From DATARH01 sp036008175 (GTDB lineage: Bacteria; Pseudomonadota; Alphaproteobacteria; ATCC43930; CGMCC-115725): a stretch of 64,000 nucleotides of DNA. The stretch covers positions 23,661 through 87,660 of the forward strand of contig DASYOB010000152.1 of the NCBI GenBank assembly GCA_036008175.1, written 5' to 3'. Shown here one piece after another: positions 16,877 to 28,772 of this stretch. Each line of letters starts with the position of its first letter. The first letter of the stretch is position 1. Both the position numbers and the translations under genes were made by a program. Under the pieces are notes generated by a model that saw only the letters and a program-made list of their open reading frames with translations, had not been told where the DNA came from and did no database searches.

Positions 16877-16963
16877 GTCATTGCGAGCGTCGCGAAGCAA
16901 TCTCGCGCCGGAGCTTCTCTGATCGACGAGGTTGCTTTGTCACCTTCGGTTCCTTGCAATGAC
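16877..16963. repeat. Imperfect palindromic intergenic repeat (GTCATTGCGAG type)
   Basis: The left arm begins GTCATTGCGAGCGTCGCG and ends AAGCAATCT (16877-16903). The right arm (16929-16963) carries AGGTTGCTTTG and ends TTGCAATGAC, so the outer and inner parts are complementary while the middle has drifted. Elements with GTCATTGCGAG / AAGCAAT arms occur in many copies in numerous proteobacterial genomes. It fills the gap between the selenoprotein stop and the CoA-transferase start and ends only 9 bp before that ATG. Confidence 0.6.
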
Positions 16964-16972
16964 GGGCGTGCA

Positions 16973-18166
16973 ATGACCAAGCCCTTCGCCGGTATTCGCA
17001 TTCTCGACTTCACCCGCTATCTGGCCGGGCCGTTCGGCACCTATCAGCTGGCGCTGCTCGGCGCCGAGGTGATCAAGATCGAGCCGAAAGCCGGCGACGA
17101 CATGCGCCATTCGCAGCTGAGCCCGGAATGGGCGGCAAAAGGACTGGGACCGTCCTTTCTCGGCATCAACTCGAACAAGCGCAGCCTGACCCTCGATCTG
17201 TCGAAGCCGAAGGCGGTCGAGATCGTCAAACGCCTCGCCGGGCGCGCGGACATCGTCTGGGAGAACTTCCGCCCCGGCGTGATGGAGCGGTTCGGCCTCG
17301 GCTACGAGGCGTTGCGCGCGATCAACCCGCGCCTGATCTACTGCGCCGTGTCGGGCTTCGGCCAGAACGGGCCGGAGCGCGGCACCGCCGCCTTCGACGG
17401 CAAATTGCAGGCGATGTCCGGCATCATGTCGCTGACCGGGCACGAGGATAAGGGCCCGACCCGCGCCGGCTTCGCGCTCTGCGACACGATCGGCGGCATG
17501 ACCGCCGCCTTCGCGGTGGCGAGCGCGCTGTACCAGCGCAGCGGCACCGGAGCGGGGCAGTTTGTCGATGTGGCGATGCTCGACGCGGCCTTGAGCTTCC
17601 TGTCGCCGCAAGTCGCCGAGTACACGGTTACCGGTCACCAGCACCGCCAGTTCGGCAACCTATCGACCACCGGCAAGGTCACCGGCAACCGCTTCAAAGC
17701 CGGCGATGGCGATCTGATGCTGGCGGTCATGACTGAAAAGCAGTTCGCCAACCTGATGCGGGGGCTCGGCCGCGCGGATACGCTCGACGATGCGCGTTTT
17801 GTCGATTGGCCGTCGCGCAGCAAGCACGAGCCGGCATTGCGCGCGATCATTGAAGAGGCGCTCGCAAGCGACAGCGCGAAAAACTGGGAGAAGCGGCTGA
17901 CCGCGGCCGATGTGCCCTGCGCCGCGATCTGGTCGATCGCCGAGATTGTCCGCCATCCGCAACTCGAACACCGCGAGGTGTTGCAGCGGGTCGCATCGCC
18001 GGACGGCGAATTGACCCTGATCGGCTCGGGCTTTCGCTATGAGCATGGTGGCGGCGGCATCGACCGCCCGCCGCCGCGCCTCGGCGAGCACACACAGGAG
18101 ATCCTCGCGGAAGCCGGCTACGCCGCCGACGAGATCGCCGCCTTCCGCGATGAAGGTGTGACCTAG
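16973..18166 (+). CDS. CaiB/BaiF CoA-transferase family III
   Basis: A 397-residue family-III CoA-transferase, more distant from the Frc-like proteins at 2861 and 23832. It shows GIRILDFTRYLAGPFG at the N-terminus, GAEVIKIEP, NKRSLTLDLSKP, ENFRPGVMERFGLGYE and SGFGQNGPE. LCDTIGG carries the likely catalytic Asp. Proteins of this class include succinyl-CoA:mesaconate, carnitine and various hydroxy-acid CoA-transferases, so the substrate is open. It closes the rightward run with the luciferase-like enzyme, cupin and selenoprotein, though a palindromic repeat separates it from the selenoprotein gene. Its TAG shares the palindrome CTAG (18163-18166) with the stop of the convergent gene. Confidence 0.85.
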   Translation: MTKPFAGIRILDFTRYLAGPFGTYQLALLGAEVIKIEPKAGDDMRHSQLSPEWAAKGLGPSFLGINSNKRSLTLDLSKPKAVEIVKRLAGRADIVWENFRPGVMERFGLGYEALRAINPRLIYCAVSGFGQNGPERGTAAFDGKLQAMSGIMSLTGHEDKGPTRAGFALCDTIGGMTAAFAVASALYQRSGTGAGQFVDVAMLDAALSFLSPQVAEYTVTGHQHRQFGNLSTTGKVTGNRFKAGDGDLMLAVMTEKQFANLMRGLGRADTLDDARFVDWPSRSKHEPALRAIIEEALASDSAKNWEKRLTAADVPCAAIWSIAEIVRHPQLEHREVLQRVASPDGELTLIGSGFRYEHGGGGIDRPPPRLGEHTQEILAEAGYAADEIAAFRDEGVT

Positions 18167-18852
18167 CCAAGGCGGGCGGCGGCGGCTTCGACAGCGGCGC
18201 GGCGGCTCGGCGCCGCGGCGGCATTGCGCTCTCGCACCCGCGCCAGGATCGCCGGCGGCGCGCTCTCCGGAGTGCCGGCCTCGAAGGGCGGCGCCGGCGC
18301 GTATTCGATCTGTAATTGGATCGCCTGCGCGACCTCCGGCCCGGCCATCTCGGCGACCAGGGTCAGCGCGAAATCGATGCCGGCAGTGACGCCGCCGCCC
18401 GTGACAATGTTGCCGTCGCGCACGACCCGGCCGGGATCGGGAATGGCCCCGAACAGCTCGAGCATGTCGCGCCAGGCCCAGTGACAGGCCGCGCGCTTGC
18501 CGCGCAGCAGCCCCGCGGCGCCGAGCACCAGCGAGCCGGTGCATACCGAGGTGACGTAGCGCGCGCCGTCGGCGAGCCGGCGCAATTCGGCGAGAAACGC
18601 CTCGTCGGCGATCGCGTTGTCGGTCGTCCCATACCCGCCCGGGACGCAGATCACCTCGCATTGCGGAATGTCGGCAAGCCGGCGCAGGCCGGCAAAGACG
18701 ATGCCGTGGCTGTCGATCGGCTCGCCGCTACGGCTGGCGAGCAGCACCTCGGCGCCGGGGAGGGACGAGAACACCTGGTGCGGCCCGGTGAAATCGAGCT
18801 GGGTGACTCCCGGAAACAGGGCGAAGACGATACGGATCGGCTGGTCGGGCAT
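18163..18852 (-). CDS. DJ-1/PfpI family protein, isonitrile-hydratase-like
   Basis: A 229-residue single-domain DJ-1/PfpI protein without a DNA-binding part. The nucleophile elbow is SVCTGSLVLGAAGLL with the conserved Cys, followed by GKRAACHW, and an acidic residue occurs in the FPGVTQLDFTGPHQ segment. This combination fits the InhA-type isonitrile hydratases and the N-terminal domain of GlxA regulators. It is divergent, across 81 bp, from a GlxA-type regulator of the same superfamily, which may control it. The stop overlaps that of the CoA-transferase in the shared CTAG. The actual substrate is uncertain. Confidence 0.8.
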   Translation of the reverse strand: MPDQPIRIVFALFPGVTQLDFTGPHQVFSSLPGAEVLLASRSGEPIDSHGIVFAGLRRLADIPQCEVICVPGGYGTTDNAIADEAFLAELRRLADGARYVTSVCTGSLVLGAAGLLRGKRAACHWAWRDMLELFGAIPDPGRVVRDGNIVTGGGVTAGIDFALTLVAEMAGPEVAQAIQLQIEYAPAPPFEAGTPESAPPAILARVRERNAAAAPSRRAAVEAAAARLG

Positions 18853-18933
18853 GCGGGCCTCCGTGCGATTGACGCGCCTAGTGTGCCCGCGCTAGGCTCT
18901 GGCAGAAATGACCTAGATCCCTCGTTTGATGCC

Positions 18934-19878
18934 ATGACCAGAACAATCGGCCTCCTGATCTTCCCGGATTTTCAGCTGCTCGACGCCGCGGGGCCGATCG
19001 CGGCATTCGAGGCGGGCGGTCGCGACACCGTGCCGCCGGCCTATCGGCTGCGGATGATGGCGCGCGACGCCGGTCCGGTGACCAGCTCGTCCGGGGTGCA
19101 GCTGGTCGCCGAAGGTTTTAGCGACGAGCCGCTCGACACGCTGATCGTCTCCGGCGGCTGGGGCACGCGCGAGGGATCCTCCAGCGCCGAAACGCTGGCC
19201 TTTGTGCGCGCCGCCGCAGGCCGGGCCCGGCGGCTCGCCAGCGTTTGCTCGGGCGCCTTCATCCTCGCCGCGGCCGGTTTGCTCGATGGCCGCCGCGCCA
19301 CGACGCACTGGGGGCGCGCCGCCGAATTCGCGCGCGCCTATCCGCAGATCCGGGTTGAGCCCGATCGCATCTTCGTGCGCGACGGCAACATCTGGACCTC
19401 GGCCGGGATCACCGCCGGCATCGATCTGGCGCTGGCGCTGGTCGCCGACGATCTCGGCGAGGCGGTGGCCAAGCGGGCCGCGCAGCAGCTGGTCGTGCAC
19501 CATCGCCGGCCCGGCGGGCAGTCGCAATTCTCGGCCCTGCTCGATCTCGGCCGGCCCGATGGCCGCTTCGGCGGCCTGCTCGCCTGGGCGCGGGAACGGC
19601 TTGACGAGTCGCTGCCGGTCGAGCGTCTCGCCGATCGCGCAGCGATGAGCCCGCGCAATTTCGCCCGCGCGTTCACCGCCGAGACCGGTGCCACCCCGGC
19701 CAAGGCGATTGAGCGCCTGCGCCTCGAAGCGGCGCGCGTGCATGTCGAAAACGGCAGCGAACCGATCGACCGTGTCGCCTCCGCGAGCGGGTTCAGAGAC
19801 CCGGAACGGATGCGCCGTGCCTTCATCCGCGCGTTCGGCCAACCGCCACAGGCACTGCGCCGCGCGGCCCGGATCTGA
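18934..19878 (+). CDS. GlxA-type transcriptional regulator (DJ-1/PfpI domain plus AraC HTH)
   Basis: A 314-residue regulator. The ATG at 18934 gives MTRTIGLLIFPDFQLLDAAG, the standard start of the family; the open frame further upstream is a shadow of the divergent gene. Residues 1-190 form the DJ-1/PfpI domain with the elbow SVCSGAFILAAAGLLDG and THWGRA. The C-terminal part (about 215-310) is a pair of AraC-type helix-turn-helix units (VERLADRAAMSPRNFARAF and DRVASASGFRDPERMRRAF). It probably senses a small molecule and controls the divergent isonitrile-hydratase-like gene or nearby catabolic genes. The two proteins share an ancestral domain. Confidence 0.9.
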   Translation: MTRTIGLLIFPDFQLLDAAGPIAAFEAGGRDTVPPAYRLRMMARDAGPVTSSSGVQLVAEGFSDEPLDTLIVSGGWGTREGSSSAETLAFVRAAAGRARRLASVCSGAFILAAAGLLDGRRATTHWGRAAEFARAYPQIRVEPDRIFVRDGNIWTSAGITAGIDLALALVADDLGEAVAKRAAQQLVVHHRRPGGQSQFSALLDLGRPDGRFGGLLAWARERLDESLPVERLADRAAMSPRNFARAFTAETGATPAKAIERLRLEAARVHVENGSEPIDRVASASGFRDPERMRRAFIRAFGQPPQALRRAARI

Positions 19879-19890
19879 GCGGTTAGCCGG

Positions 19891-22062
19891 TCAGCGCCGT
19901 TGGGCGGCTCTAGCCGCCCGCAATGAAACGACGGTCGATGTCGGTTTCCGGTGTGAGGCTTCGCGCAAGGCGCGCTCAACGGTGGAGCCGAGCTCGGACA
20001 TGCGGAACGGCTTGCAAAGCAGGATCGCGTTCTCGGCGCTCCCATCGAACCCGGTGACGTCGGCATACCCGGTTACGATGATGGCCGGCAGGTCCGGGCA
20101 CTGGGTCCGAACTGCCTGTGTCAATTCGAGCCCGGACATCTCCGGCATCGCGTAATCCGCGATCAGCAGATCGACGGCGCTGCAATTGCCGCCCAGGATG
20201 GCGAGCGCGGTCCGTCCGCTTGAGGCCTGCACGCACTGGTAGCCGAGCGCATCCAGATGCGCGGCGATGACTTCGCGCACTTCCTCGTGATCGTCGACGA
20301 CGAGCACGCGCGCTTGCGTCCGCGCGACCGCCCGACCGCCGGTTTCCGACAATTCGGCGGCCGGCGTTGCCGCTTCGAGGCTGCGCGGCAGATACAGCTC
20401 GACCGTCGTTCCCTGGCCGAGCGCGCTCTTGATCCGGAGGCTGCCGCCGGATTGCCGCGCCAGCCCGTAGACTTGGGCAAGTCCCAGCCCGCTGCCCTTG
20501 CCCGGTGCTTTCGTCGTGAAAAACGGCTCACAGGCCCGGGCGAGAACCTCCGGGCTCATTCCGGTGCCGGTATCGCTGACGCTGACCAGCACATAACCAC
20601 CCGGCGCCAGGTCGATCGACTTGTCGCCCTTGCGGAGCTGCGTATTGCGGGCCGCGATCACCACCCTGCCGCCGAGCGGCATCGCATCGCGCGCATTGAT
20701 CGCCAGGTTCAAAAGGACAAGCTCGAGCTGGTGCGGATCGACCAGCGCCGGCCACAGATCGGCCGCAAGATGGGTCCCGACCGCCACCGTGCCGCCGAGG
20801 GTGCGGCCGAGCAGCATTTCGACGCCGGTGACCAGTGAGTTCAGATCGACCGGCTGAGGCATGAGGTGCTGCTTGCGCGAGAAGGCCAGCATCTGCTCGT
20901 TGAGCTTGGCGCCCTGCCGGGCTGAGCGCGTCGCCGCCTGCACCAGCTTGAGCAGGCGCTGGTCGCCGATGCGCATTTCGAGCAGTTCGAGGTTGCCCAG
21001 GATCGCGGCCAGGAGATTGTTGAAGTCGTGCGCCACGCCGGAGGCGAGTTGGCCCACGACTTCCATTTTTTGCGCCTGTTGCAACACCGCTTCGGTGCGC
21101 TCGCGCTCGGCCACCTCGGTCATCAGCCGCTCGTTCGCCTGGGCCAGCTCGCTTGTCCGCTCGAGGACGCGGCGTTCGAGATTGTCGTTGAGATCGTGCA
21201 GCGCCGCTTCGGCGCGCTTTCGCTCCGTAATGTCGCGGGCGATCTTCGAAACGCCGATAATCCGGCCGCTCTCGTCGTGAACAGGAGAGATGGTTAAAGA
21301 GACCTCTATGTCGTGCCCATCCTTCCGGCGCCGCACCGTCTCGAAATGGTCGACCTTCTCGCCGCGACGAATTCGCGCCAGGATCAAATCCTCCTCGTCC
21401 AGCCTGTCCGGCGGAAACAGCATTGAGATGTGCCGGCCGACAATCTCGTCCGGCCGATAACCGAAAATGGCTTCGGCGCCGCGGTTCCAGCTGGTGACGA
21501 CCCCGTTCAGATTCTTGCTGACGATCGCGTCATCCGACGTTTCGATGATGGCGGCAAGGTAGGCGCGCGCATTTTCGGCCGTCTTCCGGTCGCCGATATC
21601 CACTAGCATGTTGACGGCGCCTACCAGCGCGCCGCTGGCGTCGCGCAACGGGGTCGGATAGGGCAGGAACGGAACCCGCGTGCCGTCCGGCCGCTCCAGG
21701 ATCGCCTCGACCCCCCGGACTGCCCGGTTCTCCTTCAATGCCACCGCCATCGGGCATCGGTCGTGAGGCAATGGCGTGCCGTCGGGAGTGTAGAGGCGCC
21801 ATGTCACGCACCACTCGTCTTCCCCGAGCGTCGGCTCGCGCCCGGCCAGATTGGCGGCGGCCCGGTTGTAGTAGTTGATCCGCCCGGCAGCGTCGGTCGT
21901 GTAGATGGCCGCCGGAAGCGCGTCGAGCACCGAGCGAAAAAAGCTCTCCTCCTCCTTGTTGCCGAAGAGGATGGCGCCGGCATCGACAAGAGAAGCGGGC
22001 CTCGCCCCAACATCGGCGGCCGCAATTGCTTTGGCGAGCCCAGGATTGCCGTCTTCGGACAT
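19891..22062 (-). CDS. Hybrid sensor histidine kinase with two PAS domains and a C-terminal receiver
   Basis: A 723-residue kinase with no clear membrane segment, so probably cytosolic. The ATG at 22062 is preferred over a TTG one codon upstream. Domain order: PAS (about 38-155), PAS (about 165-285, ending ISKIARDIT-type PAC), a coiled coil (about 290-335), a phosphoacceptor His at about 345 in GVAHDFNNLLAAILG, and the ATPase domain with NLAINARDAM and GKGSGLGLAQ. A receiver domain (about 575-700) has its Asp in LLIADYAMPEMSG. The HDFNN type of H-box groups it with CckA-like kinases. No separate response regulator gene adjoins, so phosphotransfer within or to a distant partner is likely. The signal is unknown. 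Confidence 0.9.
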   Translation of the reverse strand: MSEDGNPGLAKAIAAADVGARPASLVDAGAILFGNKEEESFFRSVLDALPAAIYTTDAAGRINYYNRAAANLAGREPTLGEDEWCVTWRLYTPDGTPLPHDRCPMAVALKENRAVRGVEAILERPDGTRVPFLPYPTPLRDASGALVGAVNMLVDIGDRKTAENARAYLAAIIETSDDAIVSKNLNGVVTSWNRGAEAIFGYRPDEIVGRHISMLFPPDRLDEEDLILARIRRGEKVDHFETVRRRKDGHDIEVSLTISPVHDESGRIIGVSKIARDITERKRAEAALHDLNDNLERRVLERTSELAQANERLMTEVAERERTEAVLQQAQKMEVVGQLASGVAHDFNNLLAAILGNLELLEMRIGDQRLLKLVQAATRSARQGAKLNEQMLAFSRKQHLMPQPVDLNSLVTGVEMLLGRTLGGTVAVGTHLAADLWPALVDPHQLELVLLNLAINARDAMPLGGRVVIAARNTQLRKGDKSIDLAPGGYVLVSVSDTGTGMSPEVLARACEPFFTTKAPGKGSGLGLAQVYGLARQSGGSLRIKSALGQGTTVELYLPRSLEAATPAAELSETGGRAVARTQARVLVVDDHEEVREVIAAHLDALGYQCVQASSGRTALAILGGNCSAVDLLIADYAMPEMSGLELTQAVRTQCPDLPAIIVTGYADVTGFDGSAENAILLCKPFRMSELGSTVERALREASHRKPTSTVVSLRAARAAQRR

Positions 22063-22524
22063 CAATTCGAACCCACAATGCAGTTTAGAGGAGACCAGCG
22101 ATGTGATCGATATCAGACGCTCGGCCGTAACCTTGCAACAGCCCGATCACAGATTTGTTCCGTGATTTCACTGTGGCTCCGCCGCTGGAGCTTTCGAGCG
22201 GCAAGAGTTCAGCTGCGAGCAACAAGTCATTGTGCCTCTCAATGTTGAGGCGGGCACGAACGCACGAAGAAAGGTGCGGATGAAAATCTTCCGTCGCAGG
22301 CACCGTCGAGGATGGCAGGCGCACCGCCGCGCGCCAAGCTCGGACGCTCATCTCGACGCCTATTCAACTGCCCAAGGGGCAATTGTAAATAAAACCTAAG
22401 TTGGTGCCGCGATCTCCGCCGTGCTGCCGCCCGCTTGCTTCGACCGACCGCCGCCATTATGGTCCCGCGCTTCCCGATATCCCGGCCGGCGCGCTGGCGC
22501 TGCCGCATCCGAAGGCTTGCTGCA
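22063..22524. other. 462-bp divergent intergenic region
   Basis: This lies between the divergent starts of the hybrid kinase (22062) and isocitrate dehydrogenase (22525). It must carry the promoters of both. I see no gene, tRNA or strong hairpin in it. A minus-strand frame of 88 residues is present but lacks a ribosome binding site and any coherent domain. Confidence 0.6.
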
Positions 22525-23739
22525 ATGGCGAAAATCAAGGTGAAGAACCCGGTCGTCGAACTCGACGGCGACGAGATGACCCGCATCATCTGGAGCTTCA
22601 TCAAGAACAAGCTGATCCTGCCCTATCTCGACATCGACCTGAAATATTACGATCTCGGCATCGAGAGCCGGGACGCGACCGACGACCAGATCACCGTTGA
22701 CGCCGCCAACGCGATTAAAGAATACGGCGTCGGCGTCAAATGTGCTGGGATCACCCCCGACAAGGGCCGGATGGACGAGTTTCATCTGAAGCGGATGTAC
22801 CGCTCGCCGAACGGTACGCTGCGCAACATCCTCGGCGGCACGATCTTCCGCGAGCCAATCATCTGCAGGAACGTGCCGCGGCTGGTGCCGAACTGGACAC
22901 AGCCGATCGTGATTGGTCGCCACGCCTATGGCGACCAGTACGCGGCGACCGATTTCGTCGTCGAGGGGCCTGGCGAGCTGACGATGGTGTTCAAGCCGGC
23001 CGGCGGCGGCGAGCCGATCGTCCGCAAGGTGTTCGACTTCAAGGGCGGCGGGGTCGCCATGGGCATGCATAACCTCGACGATTCGATCAAGGGCTTCGCC
23101 CAGTCCTGCTTCAACTTCGCGCTGCAGCGCGGCTGGCCGCTCTATCTGTCGAGCAAGGACACGATCTTGAAGGCCTATGACGGCCGCTTCCGCGACATCT
23201 TCCAGGCCGTTTACGAGAGCGAGTTCCAGGGCAAGTTCAAGGAACAGAACCTGACCTACGAGCACCGTCTGATCGATGACATGGTCGCGCTGGCGCTGAA
23301 GTGGAACGGCGGTTTTGTCTGGGCCTGCAAGAACTACGATGGCGACGTGCAATCCGACACCTTGGCGCAGGGCTTCGGCTCGCTCGGCATGATGACCTCG
23401 GTGCTGCTAACGCCGGATGGCAAGACCGTCGAGGCCGAAGCGGCGCACGGCACCGTCACCCGCCACTATCGCCAGCATCAGCAGGGCAAGGAGACTTCGA
23501 CCAACCCGATCGCCTCGATCTTCGCCTGGACCCGCGGCCTCAAGTACCGCGGCACCTTCGACAACACGCCCGCTGTGGTCAAATTCGGCGAGACGTTGGA
23601 AAAAGTCTGCGTCGAGACGGTTGAGAGCGGCGACATGACCCGCGACCTCGCGATTCTGATTCGCGCCGACCATCCCTGGCTGACCACCAACCAATTCCTT
23701 GACAAGCTCGACGCCAATCTGCAGCGCGCGATGGGTTGA
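22525..23739 (+). CDS. icd: NADP-dependent isocitrate dehydrogenase
   Basis: A TCA-cycle enzyme that converts isocitrate to 2-oxoglutarate and CO2 with NADPH formation. The 404-residue protein begins MAKIKVKNPVVELDGDEMTR, typical of the dimeric eukaryote-like (type II) enzymes found in alphaproteobacteria. GAAGG lies 8 nt before the ATG at 22525. Landmarks include ITPDKGRMDEF, SPNGTLRNILGGT with the substrate-binding Ser and Arg, LKWNGGFVWACKNYDGDV, and TVEAEAAHGTVTRHYR near the NADP site. A short GC hairpin follows the stop directly but has no T-tract. Confidence 0.95.
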   Translation: MAKIKVKNPVVELDGDEMTRIIWSFIKNKLILPYLDIDLKYYDLGIESRDATDDQITVDAANAIKEYGVGVKCAGITPDKGRMDEFHLKRMYRSPNGTLRNILGGTIFREPIICRNVPRLVPNWTQPIVIGRHAYGDQYAATDFVVEGPGELTMVFKPAGGGEPIVRKVFDFKGGGVAMGMHNLDDSIKGFAQSCFNFALQRGWPLYLSSKDTILKAYDGRFRDIFQAVYESEFQGKFKEQNLTYEHRLIDDMVALALKWNGGFVWACKNYDGDVQSDTLAQGFGSLGMMTSVLLTPDGKTVEAEAAHGTVTRHYRQHQQGKETSTNPIASIFAWTRGLKYRGTFDNTPAVVKFGETLEKVCVETVESGDMTRDLAILIRADHPWLTTNQFLDKLDANLQRAMG

Positions 23740-23831
23740 GGGGGTCGACTCGCCCCCGCACGAACCGGCGATTGTCAATCGCGCCGGGTCGGGTATCGTG
23801 CGGTAATTCCTAGCTTTCAGGGAGCCGCCGC

Positions 23832-25061
23832 ATGGATACGAACGCCGTCCCGCCGAACTGCCTCGCCGGCGTTCGCGTGCTCGACCTGTCGCAATTCGAG
23901 GCGGGGCCCAGCTGCACCGAGGTGCTGGCGCTGCTCGGCGCCGAGGTGGTCAAGGTCGAGAACCCGAAGGGCGGCGAGCCCGGCCGCTTTCTCGGCACCG
24001 GCCCCAAGCCCGGGGCCGACGCCTATTACTTCATGGTCTACAACGCCAACAAGAAATCGGCCACGGTCAATTTGAAGTCGCCGCGCGGTATCGCCATCGT
24101 CAAGGAGATGTCGAAAGCAGCCGACGTGTTCGTCGAAAACATGGCGCCCGGCACGATCGAGCGATTGGGGCTCGGCTGGGACGAGCTGCATGCGCTCAAC
24201 CCGCGGCTGATCTATGCCCAGGTCAAGGGCTTCGGCGAGGGCAGCCCTTACGAGCAGAACCTTGCCTTCGACATGATCGCGCAGGCCTGCGGCGGCACCA
24301 TGGCGATCACCGGGCAGCGCGACGGGCCGCCCACTAAGCCCGGCCCGACCATCGGCGACACCGGCACCGGCATGCTGATGGCGATCTCGATTGTCAGTGC
24401 CCTGTTTCAGCGGCACACGACCGGCATCGGCCGTCGGCTGCAGATCGCGATGCAGGACGCTCAGCTCAATTACATCCGCGGCTCGTTCATGATGCACGCC
24501 CGCACCGGCCAGCCACCGCTGCGCAACGGCGCCAAGAGCGCATTCGGCGGCCCGCCGCCGGCGGACATCTATCCGTGCAAGCCGGGCGGCCCGAACGACT
24601 GGGTCTATGTGTTCAACAGCCACAACAACCCGGAGCATTGGCGCCGGCTGTGCGGCATCATTGGCCGGCCGGAACTGGCCGACGATCCGGAATATGTCGA
24701 TCGCGAGAAGCGAGCCGGCCACGCCACCGAGGTCGACGCGATGGTCGTCGCCTGGACCCGCCAACACACCAAGCATGAGGCGATGCAGATCCTGGGCGCG
24801 GCAGGCATTCCGGCGGGCGCGGTCATGGATACCGGTGACCTCCTCACCGAGCCTACCTTCGAGACGCGCGGCATAATGCAGACCATGCAACACCCGAACG
24901 GCACGATGCGGCGGCCGACCTTTCCGGTGCGGTTCGACGGCAAGCCGCCGAAGATCCAGCCCTCGCCGCTGCTCGGCCAGCACAACGCCGAGGTGTTCGG
25001 CAGTTGGCTCGGCATGAGCGCGGGCGACATCGAGGGGCTGAAAGCCGACGACGTGGTCTGA
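23832..25061 (+). CDS. CaiB/BaiF CoA-transferase family III, second formyl-CoA:oxalate CoA-transferase-like paralogue
   Basis: A 409-residue protein that closely resembles the product of 2861-4099 over its full length. Shared stretches include DLSQFEAGPSCTE, GAEVVKVENPKGGEPGRF, NKKSATVNLKSPRG, VKGFGEGSPYEQNLAFDM and the catalytic IGDTGTGM. The ATG at 23832 has AGGGAGCCGCC just upstream. Unlike its paralogue it has no ThDP lyase beside it and stands between icd and the glucan operon. It should transfer CoA between carboxylic acids; the acid is unknown. The two copies probably arose by duplication in this lineage or by separate acquisition of relatives. Confidence 0.85.
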   Translation: MDTNAVPPNCLAGVRVLDLSQFEAGPSCTEVLALLGAEVVKVENPKGGEPGRFLGTGPKPGADAYYFMVYNANKKSATVNLKSPRGIAIVKEMSKAADVFVENMAPGTIERLGLGWDELHALNPRLIYAQVKGFGEGSPYEQNLAFDMIAQACGGTMAITGQRDGPPTKPGPTIGDTGTGMLMAISIVSALFQRHTTGIGRRLQIAMQDAQLNYIRGSFMMHARTGQPPLRNGAKSAFGGPPPADIYPCKPGGPNDWVYVFNSHNNPEHWRRLCGIIGRPELADDPEYVDREKRAGHATEVDAMVVAWTRQHTKHEAMQILGAAGIPAGAVMDTGDLLTEPTFETRGIMQTMQHPNGTMRRPTFPVRFDGKPPKIQPSPLLGQHNAEVFGSWLGMSAGDIEGLKADDVV

Positions 25062-25415
25062 CCGTCAACAATCGCGATCGAAGCCCAATTCCTTTGATGG
25101 AACCCCGGGCCGATTGCACCGTTCTCAGGCTGGCTGTCCGTGAGGGCACGGTTAACGCCGTGCCAGGAGGTGGGTTTTCGCCGACCCGCCTTCTGCTGCC
25201 GTCCCTAATTCCGCGCGGCGGAACGCGATGCCGCGGCCCCGATGCAACCCCGGGTAAAAGCATCGGTGGCGCAGACCGGGAAACATCGGACCACGGGCCG
25301 CCGGAGCGGTGTTGATATTGCCGCCGATCTAGGTACGGGTAATCGCGTTCCCGATGCCTCGATCGGCGGCATGTGTCTGTCCGGCGGTGTTGAGATCCGC
25401 CGCGAGCTTAACCAA
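25062..25415. other. 354-bp region upstream of the glucan operon
   Basis: No gene is seen. A 7-bp stem GGCACGG/CCGTGCC (25145-25151 with 25158-25164) with a TTAACG loop lies here. It has no clear T-tract, so it could be a weak terminator for the preceding gene or a leader structure. The glgE frame is open back to an ATG at 25242, but family-like sequence begins only about residue 72 of that frame. The operon promoter should be in this interval; no convincing -35/-10 pair was found. Confidence 0.5.

Positions 25416-28768
<3,353 letters not shown>

Positions 28769-28772
<4 letters not shown>

Noticed and set aside
22085..22351. 88-residue minus-strand frame in the icd upstream region
   Set aside because: No ribosome binding site, no coherent domain, and it fills a divergent promoter region.
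23740..23757. GGGGG/CCCCC hairpin after icd as a terminator
   Set aside because: The stem is only 5 bp with an 8-nt loop and no T-tract, too weak to call.
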